Of a DNA stretch of 64,000 nt, positions 57,001-64,000 are shown one piece after another. Made by a program: the position numbers and the translations under genes. Under the pieces are notes generated by a model, which saw nothing but the letters and a program-made list of their open reading frames with translations, ran no database searches and was not told the DNA's origin. This DNA is from Xiphophorus maculatus (lineage: Eukaryota; Chordata; Actinopteri; Cyprinodontiformes; Poeciliidae). Where the stretch lies: the NCBI RefSeq assembly GCF_002775205.1, contig NC_036445.1, forward strand, positions 24,656,953 to 24,720,952, read 5' to 3'. Each line of letters begins with the position of its first letter. Within the stretch, counting starts at the first letter, position 1.

Positions 57001-60000
57001 AGCTTTCAGCAGAGCTACAAGTCTCTTCTTGTTCAGGCCAGCAGGTAGTTCGTTCTAAATCACAAAATGAGAGAAAACCAAATGATCAGTGAATCTTCTT
57101 GCTTGACTGAGGAAATATATTGGATGATAAACATTTAGTCATGTTAAAATCAAACTGTGGTATGTTTATCATGAGTTAGACCATCGGAAACTATTTTATA
57201 ACTGTGAAAATAAAGAATAATACAATTAGATGCATAAATATTTCATTAATCTCAAAGGGAACCAGATTTCTTCTGGGTTTTTTCCCCCAACAATTGAAAC
57301 TTTTGTTGGTCTACCACATAAAATAATGATTAAATGAGATTAAAAATTAGGGACGCACCAATCCTAATTGGACGCACCAATGTCTGAGGTTTTGGTATCG
57401 GCTGGTACCGATAACAACCGTGCTAAATTGATGGAAAACATTTCTTCTTTGAAACACAGACATAACTTTACCGAGTTACAGTTTTATTTGATAGCTCCGC
57501 ATCAGTCCAGCACATTTAAATTCACACTTCACAAGCTTGGTCAAATATGTAAAAACAGCACAACTTTAATTTGTTCAGTCAGAGTGTTTAGGAGTAGAAC
57601 AGCCACAGTAAATAAATAAAGAAGAAACTGAAACTGACAAAAACAACAGGTTGACTATTTTGGTCAAACGTGTAAAAATAAACTGCACCAAACCTTTGAA
57701 ATTGTTCAGAAAGTGTAATTAGAAATTCTAAATATAATGTAAAATAAATAATAAAGCAAGATGTCGCTCAGAGCACAAGGCATAGAATTAGACTGACTAG
57801 ATCTGCCCTGGTGGATCAGACACTGATACCCCATCTAGAATTTTTTTTTTAAATATCGAGACCGATACAGAGATTAATATCGGATCGGTGCGCTTCTGGT
57901 AAAAACAATGGTAGAATTTGCTGTATTATAATAAAATAATAAACCAAACGTGCAACAAGCATTAATAAAAATGATTCCTTCTGTGTTTCTCCTACCTCTT
58001 TGTCCTCAGCTGAAGACCCTGCAGGGGGTCTCAGTATCTTCACCTGTGTTCCTCTGCCTGATCGCCTGGCTGGTCGGACCGCCTCTGACCTAACCTTCAT
58101 CTTTATGTTGGAAAAGTCGTGACCAGCTCCGCCGCCAGAGACTACGGCTACCCGAGACGGAAGAGGCTGTGGCGAGGACGCACAGATGCAAAACGAAGCA
58201 GCCTTCAGTGACCCAGTGAGAACACGTGTTCTGTGGCAACGTGTTTTACCGTCACCTTGCTCAATTCCTGCGTCAGGCTCTGGACGCTGTAGATGTTGAT
58301 GCGTCCGTTGTCCATGATGGCTGCGATGTGTCGGCCGTTGGGGCCGACGGCGACGGCGGTGATGGCTTCGTCCACGGAGCCCATGTGGAAGAGAAGCTTG
58401 CATGTGTGAATGTTGATGAACCGCATCACACCGTCCTGGCTCAACACCCCTAAAGTCTGTGGAGACAAAACAAACAAAAAAAAAAAACATGAAAACTGCA
58501 GAAAAGAAACAGCAGACGGTTAATAGAAGTACAAAAGAAGGAAGCTGTTCTCTCCAATTGATTCTGAAAACATCAGACGGCCGTTCCAAACATCAAGCCA
58601 GAATGATTTAGTTCTTCTCTATTTGGATTATTCCCTCCATTCTAGTACATTTCTGCTTTTTGTCAATCTGCTCGCCTTCAGCACACGATCATATCAGGAC
58701 ATCCAGCTCATCAGCGTCTGGCACCAGCCAGAAAATATGGCTGGACCTTCTTTTTGTCACCAATTAAAATATTTCTTGAAGTGAACATTTTGTTTTCCTG
58801 CCTAGAAAAATAGAAACTGGAAAAGAAACAAAGCTGTTTTCCTCAGAGAGGTCAACGGGAAAAGGAAAACAAAAGACATCCCACAGGAGGTGAAGCAATA
58901 TGAACAATAAAATTTAATTTGTGCTTTTCTATAAGTGTGTGTGTGTTTGTAATGAGTAACTGGTCAAAAATGTGGAAGTTTGCCATGGAATAATTTCATT
59001 ATGTTGTGAGTTTCTATCCCGCTTTTCATTTTTGTCTTTAGATATTCTGAGGTAGGACGGACTGATGTTTATGACTCTGAACAATTTGAACATCTTTTTA
59101 ATAAATGCATTTCAATAAAACACATATTGAAATATATCAGTCAGCTTGAATTCACATTTATTCACTGCTGAACAGCTTCAAAATAAATCTAAAATCTACA
59201 ACATTAGTGGATATTTATGTCAAATGCTTAAGTTGTTCATTTTCTGGGATGTTTTTGTTTTTTAATCTCTTCAGTTTTATTCAGGACACGATGTGACAAG
59301 CACACCCAGAATCTAACCTGGTTTCTAAGTGTGGAGGCAAAGTGAAGAACATTGGTTGTGATGGAGGATGATTTTCATGTCAAACTCAGCAAAGTCAAAA
59401 CAAAAAAAAAAGGAAGTTTTTTTTTTTTTTAAAGTCCTGCTGCTGGTCTACCTGGCTGGCTCCTCCATCAAAGTTTTCAGGCAGGAATTCCAGCTGCCTG
59501 ACAGTTCGGACCTGAGACGGCATCTGGATCACCCTGACCAGCTGCTGGCTCTCCAGGCACCACAGGTGCAGCAGGTTGGAGCGGCCCCCGGCAGCAAGGC
59601 TTTTACCGTCCCTGTCGACACAACACCCAAGTTAAACCCTTCTGACCCCTGCAGAGTTTTACTGACGGCCACAAGCAACACTGGAGAGGAGCTCGTGGAA
59701 CGGGCTGGAGACCCACCGTGTGACGGCAAAGGCCTTGTAAAAGATCCTGGGTCCGGAGTCGGGAACGGGGAGCTGGTACCTGCAGAACAGGGTGTCGCTC
59801 TCCCACGCAAAGATGGAGTCGTCGCTGAAACAGCTGAGGATGGTGTTGCTGAGGGGGAGGAAGAAAACCTGAAACGCAGGAAACAGAGCGTCGCTGCAGA
59901 GCTGTCAACCTCACAGAGTGACTCTCAGTTGCACCGTAATGCAAGAAATTACAACTTAGTTAGTCAGAGACAACAGACCACTGTCTTAAACTGCTGACTC

Positions 60001-61818
60001 CTTTAAATCAGCGCTACAAATGAATTGCTTTATCATTTATTTTCGGTCTCAACTTAGTATTTCCAAAAAATATCCAATTATGTCTCATGTCTTTATGCTT
60101 TCATGTGATTTTGTATCAGATGTTGTTTCCTCCTGCGAAGCACTTTGTTTTACAAAGTGTATGAATGGAGCCACACAAATAAGCTTCTTTGGTAAGACTT
60201 TATTTGAAGGGGTTTCCATAAGACTAACATGACACAGTCATAAACATGAAGGAGTCTCCAGGAACGTTTATGACTGTTGTCGTGAAGCGTGATTCTGTAA
60301 ATAATGACACTTTTAATGGACTTTTAATGGAGTTTCAAAACATGTACAGACAAGTTTAAGACCATTACTGAAACCTTGTTTTGGAGTAAACCACCAAAAT
60401 TGTTGATCATGATTTTTTTTTTCTAGAAAGAAAAAAAAGACTTGAGATTTAAATCTAAATCTGCCAGAGGTATGAGTGAACTTGGGTCTATGTGGCGCCG
60501 CAGCTGTTTGTTTACCTTCTGTATGCCGACAGACTGTCTGATGTTCAGCTTCCTCTTCCTCTGGAAGGTGTCCAGGTCCCAGAGCTGAGCTGTGTCTGAT
60601 GATGTCGTGATGGCGTATCGGCCTGAGCTGTGGACGGATATGGAAGTGACGGCTCCCTCGTGACCTCTCATCCAGCTGACCAGCTGCTTCGTGTCTGTGT
60701 AAGTGAACACACGGCATGGCACGACAGAGAAAAAAACAGCGCCGTGGTGAGGAGATGCTTACAACATGTTTCGGTCCGTCTGTCTTTGCTTCCGGATAGT
60801 TTTGCAGCTGAAAGGTAAGAGTCAGAAGAGTCTGTCTCACCTTTGTCGAAGCATTTGATGGTGTGGTCAACCAGAGCAACAAGAAACTCTGTTGTCCTGC
60901 GGAGGCTGAATGCCAGAGCAGTACAAGCTTGTCCTGTCCTCTGCACCAAGCGGAACCTGCCCAGAAACAAGGAAGGGGATGTTTAGACATCAAGTATCTG
61001 GGCTCTAAGTACTTAGCATTATTGTTCTATGCATAAATTTAAAAAAAAAAACTTTCATAGCTCCCTCTAGCACAAACCATCCCTCCAGTTGTGCTGAAAG
61101 ACGTCCAGCACTGTCTTTCAGTGGGAACGATGCATTCAGGGTAATGTTCATTTGCATGTAGACCAAAAGACTTCAATTTGATCTCCTCTGACCAAAACAC
61201 CTTCTTGCTGCTTGTGGCCACCTGCAAATGGCACTGACAAATCTAGCGCGTTCCTTGCGCACATAAATCCCAACTAATGACTCCTAATGCTGCGGTTGCG
61301 ATGTGACAAAATGCAAAGCGGTTCGACTGGAAGGACTGATTTTGCTTTAAATGCTCATTTGTTTGCGTTTTACTCCGCAGCATCCCCTCACACCCAGCGG
61401 GACCCGCAGATAGTCACCTGTTTCTACTGATGTCAAAGAAGTAAATGTTGCCATGGTGATCTCCGGCCAGAAAAGAGTCCCCCGTGGTGTCGAAGGACAC
61501 GTGGAGGAAACGCACCGTCTTGGACTGCTGAGCAGTGCGGACCACCGTCGCCAACACGCTGAGGAGGGGGAAACCCACGGACAGGATGCAACGAATGGGA
61601 AAATGACATATTAATGGAAATCGAAACTTTGCCACGTTAAACCGTCATCATGTCTGCTTTAATAACTCCCTGCAAGCTCAGTAGCGCTTGATCGCTGCTA
61701 ATGAAACAGGTGTTTTAAAGAGGCATCCTGGGTATATTCAAACCTACCTTTTGCCGGGTGTTGGTTTACGATGCCATACTTTCCCTTCCTCTTTGTTTCC
61801 AATGTCCGTCACCTCCAT
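51086..61818 (-). CDS. tbc1d31: TBC1 domain family member 31 (WDR67), complete
   Basis: Centrosome and centriolar-satellite protein with WD40 repeats, a TBC domain and coiled coil. I resolve 23 exons in phase, 61818-61748 down to 51228-51086, totalling 1057 residues (human about 1066). WD40 part, residues 1-340: MEVTDIGNKEEGKVWHRKP, GDHHGNIYFFDI, SSDTAQLWDLDTFQRKRKLN, LGVLSQDGVMRFINI. TBC part about 398-622: NKKRLVALL, KYRMFVWKSLLCLPENHAAY, INWCQHWF-type NWCQHWFEYFPNPPLNI, EVLTRDEWLRLFDN, FSNHPSFLLM. The arginine-finger motif IxxDxxR is not seen, so GAP activity is doubtful. Coiled coil from about 650 on: MKRELKVKELHLLDATRRRF. The end LRQKLAARARESS parallels human. Exon 14 (55617-55385) ends at AG|GCGAGC, the only junction keeping the frame, implying a GC-AG intron. 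Confidence 0.95.
54545..55280. other. AT-rich body of tbc1d31 intron 14
   Basis: The start (GATGCAAACAATTAATCGAC, TTAATTGTCAATTAATGG) looks like a fish MITE terminus. The rest is AT-rich without a clear partner end. Nothing coding is seen. Confidence 0.35.
57350..57895. mobile_element. hAT-like MITE in tbc1d31 intron 8
   Basis: The left end GGGACGCACCAATCC and the right end GGATCGGTGCGCTTC are imperfect inverted repeats. The interior has TATCGGCTGGTACCGATA and GAGACCGATAC, typical of the teleost repeats that begin with a GCACCGAT motif. There is no coding capacity. Confidence 0.65.
61020..61260. repeat. Interspersed repeat in tbc1d31 intron 2
   Basis: GACCAAAAGACTTCAATTTG followed by ATCTCCTCTGACCAAAACACC and TTCTTGCTGCTTGTGGCC resembles a widespread fish repeat motif. 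It is fragmentary. Confidence 0.45.
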
Positions 61819-62159
61819 TAAAAAAAAAAAAAAAATGTCTCTGCCGATTAAACAATCACTGGAATAAAATCCACTCTCGCTTCTTTATGTTCCCGACCTG
61901 ACAGCGGGAACCAAACCTCCATAACTCAGAGGCGAGCTGAACAGAGGCGGAGGAAACAGCGCGAAATTTAAAACCAAAATCTACTGTCGAACTTTATTCT
62001 GTAAAAATATCGACAAAAAAAAAAACTTTCTAAATATCAGCATAAAAATCTAAATCTAACAAAAACTCGACGGAGCTCTAACAAATGAGCAGAAGTACAG
62101 CGAAACAGCTGCTGGTTAGACAGCTTACATGTTTGTTTTGAAGACGAACACTCGTCGCT

Positions 62160-62205
62160 TAAAGATGACGTCATTGGCGTTGAATCCTGGGAGTTGAAGT
62201 TCAAT
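62160..62205 (-). promoter_or_regulatory. Putative tbc1d31 promoter: CRE and SBS-like sites
   Basis: A perfect CRE palindrome TGACGTCA lies at 62166-62173. On the minus strand, 62200-62182 reads ACTTCAACTCCCAGGATTC, close to the ZNF143/Staf site consensus ACTACAATTCCCAGAATGC. Both are about 350-380 bp upstream of the tbc1d31 start codon, reading in its direction. Such sites are common in housekeeping promoters. Confidence 0.55.
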
Positions 62206-63530
62206 GTGTGGTTCTTTGTGGCGATTGGCATTGACTTATTACCATCACTTTCTAGAATGAAACCTGGAACGAAATGGTTTCAAAAATATCTGTATTATTA
62301 TTGAGGTTTAATAAATATCTGGACACTTTAATTAGTTGAACTATACTGACATAAAATGTTGAGTTTAAATTTTATTAATTATAATTGTATATGTTGCAAA
62401 AAATACTTCTTTCAAGCTGTTTCCTGTGTCATCACATGCGTTGTAGCGTATTTGAAGACGTGTTAAGGGGGTCTAAACAAGAGTGGGATTTTATAAATGT
62501 GTGAAGGATTTGAGTTCGTTTGGAAGCTCTCGTCCTGAGGTGATGTGAAATTAAAAGTGCTGGCCAAGATCATGACCAGGAAGCGTTCTTGTCAGTAATA
62601 TCACAATGCTTTTTTTTTTTTTTTGCTTTTTTTTTTAACATGTTAAGGCGAGGATGTTAAATTCCTTTTCATTTAGGGCCACATCAGTCCGGTTAGGGCA
62701 AGTTGAGAAGTGACGATAAGTTACACAAATTATTGCATTCATGAATATTGTATTGGATGAGTACCTCTTGAAATTGAGTAATGTTAAAAAAAAATCACAC
62801 TGATGCAATTTGACACTGGGTAAATAAAACAGATTAAAAAAAATAAAACACATGAAACTTAACCAAGGTTGCATTTTACATAATCGAAAGCAAGTCTCGT
62901 GTTATAACACATTTCTACGGATATTTTACTTGCGATCTAGATCTTGTCCATATTTATCATCTTCTTTCAGTTTAAAATACTTCTCAGTTGCTGAGTCAAC
63001 AGACAAATACACGCCTCTTTCTTTTGCTGGCTTCCTCTGAATGGTCAAGGGGGCGCTGTGCAAATTTGACAGGAAATAGAACATAAACAAAAATCTGGCA
63101 TTATATCTTCAAAATACATACTTTACATTCAAATTAAGAGTGGTATTATGTCTATTTTGCAGATGCAAAGTATTGATTTTTATAGAAAGTATTTATTATA
63201 TTATATTATGTATGATCATGTATACAACTAACTGAAGTAAAGCAGAAATTTAGAACCCTTTAGAAGCCTGTAATTATGTCACTTTAAAAAATTAAAATAT
63301 AGCAATGTATCTTCTGACAATGTCTCAAGAACAATATAAAAACAACAATATATATCCGTAGTTTCTGTAAAATCAGCTTGTGCTACCACATATTACTAAA
63401 TTATCCTTCTGACAACAAAGGTTTGAAAATTTCACAATTTATTATTTTCGCGTAGACTGAATGTAATTTGTTATAATTTTGTAGGCGGATATTATAGGTA
63501 TAGTTGTTGCCTTTTACGATGAAAATCTGA
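62206..63530. other. Intergenic between tbc1d31 and derl1
   Basis: AT-rich, no gene or recognisable element seen. A long T-run lies at 62611-62637. Confidence 0.5.
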
Positions 63531-63564
63531 ACCGGAAGTTACCGCTCGGAGTTTTGTGACGTCA
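63531..63564 (+). promoter_or_regulatory. Putative derl1 promoter: ETS and CRE sites
   Basis: ACCGGAAGT at 63531-63539 matches the ETS/GABP consensus and TGACGTCA at 63557-63564 is a perfect CRE. They lie 170-200 bp before the derl1 start codon. CRE-type sites fit an ER-stress responsive gene, since ATF6/XBP1 elements share the ACGT core; that link is inference. Confidence 0.55.
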
Positions 63565-63730
63565 ACAAATGCAAAACTAGCTCATAGTGATTAGCCACGT
63601 CATGTTAACTTAGCCGTGGAGCAGCTGTCAAACAAACCCAAGAAGGCTTGCACTTTAAAGCGAGTTTGAGTTATTTTTAAAGAACAGACTTTGTTTCGGC
63701 TTTATTAGTTGGCAGGAGTCCTATGGAAAG

Positions 63731-63883
63731 ATGTCAGACATCGGGGACTGGTTCCGAAGCATCCCTTTGATCACCCGGTATTGGTTTGCTGCTTCGATTG
63801 CTGTTCCCTTTATCGGTAAACTAGGATTGATTGATTTTAGGAACCTTATGCTGGTCCCAGAGCTGGTCTTTAGCAGATTTCAG
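63731..63883 (+). CDS. derl1: Derlin-1, first coding exon (gene continues beyond window)
   Basis: Derlin-1 is a rhomboid-like pseudoprotease of the ER membrane that forms part of the ERAD retrotranslocation channel. The 51-residue exon reads MSDIGDWFRSIPLITRYWFA, then ASIAVPFIGKLGLIDFRNLM and VPELVFSRFQ, matching the human N-terminus (MSDIGDWFRSIP.ITRYWFA). It includes the first membrane segment. The exon ends in phase 0 at CAG|GTGAGT. The remaining exons lie past base 64000. Its position next to tbc1d31 agrees with human 8q24.13. Confidence 0.95.
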
Positions 63884-64000
63884 GTGAGTATATTATGATC
63901 GTCTCTCTGAGCCAAAGCGTTGGTTGTTGTTGAGGTTCTATTTATGTGTTCGGATTGTTAGCAGCTGGCTAAACCCAATAGGCCTTCTGCTACAGCCAAT

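Overview
The window is eukaryotic and reads as a percomorph teleost fish chromosome. Genes are split by GT-AG introns. The intergenic DNA carries fish-type tRNA-derived SINEs, hAT-like MITEs and LINE fragments. Conserved genes match human 8q24.13 in order: zhx1, c8orf76, fam83a, tbc1d31, derl1. Identification rests on recognising translated segments and on exon phases that join without a break; no search was run.

Layout. 270-4563 (+) is the 3' part of zhx1, split into five exons, followed by a long non-coding stretch. 10.2-40 kb is an accessory island lying between zhx1 and c8orf76. It holds a secreted lectin cluster: an F-type lectin/C-type lectin chimera (11938-14373, +), an inverted 5'-truncated paralogue (16153-17645, -), an orphan F-lectin exon (35493-35609, +), an intact short F-type lectin (37094-38498, +) and a loose C-type lectin exon (39476-39784, +). 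Embedded in the cluster are three copies of an unrecognised gene (18678-20906, 24672-26900, 31187-33355, all -). Its C-terminal half looks like a ubiquitin-specific protease fold with a lost catalytic histidine, and its N-terminal half has acidic repeats. Each copy lies about 130 bp from a 24-bp minisatellite. Gene, spacer and array form tandem units of 5994 and 6515 bp, the first two almost identical.

40357-43341 (+) is c8orf76 (8 exons). 44688-48198 (-) is fam83a, with a MITE inserted in an ancestral coding exon. 51086-61818 (-) is a complete 23-exon tbc1d31 that includes a probable GC-AG intron. 63731-63883 (+) is the first coding exon of derl1; the gene runs off the window.

The five conserved genes are syntenic neighbours rather than a pathway. 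The island is different: its lectin genes, protease-like genes and array have clearly exchanged sequence. The spacer of the protease-like unit contains decayed lectin-gene flanks, and a protease-like fragment is fused to a C-type lectin exon at 39.47 kb. The most novel items are the protease-like/minisatellite tandem unit and the MITE-derived splice site in fam83a.
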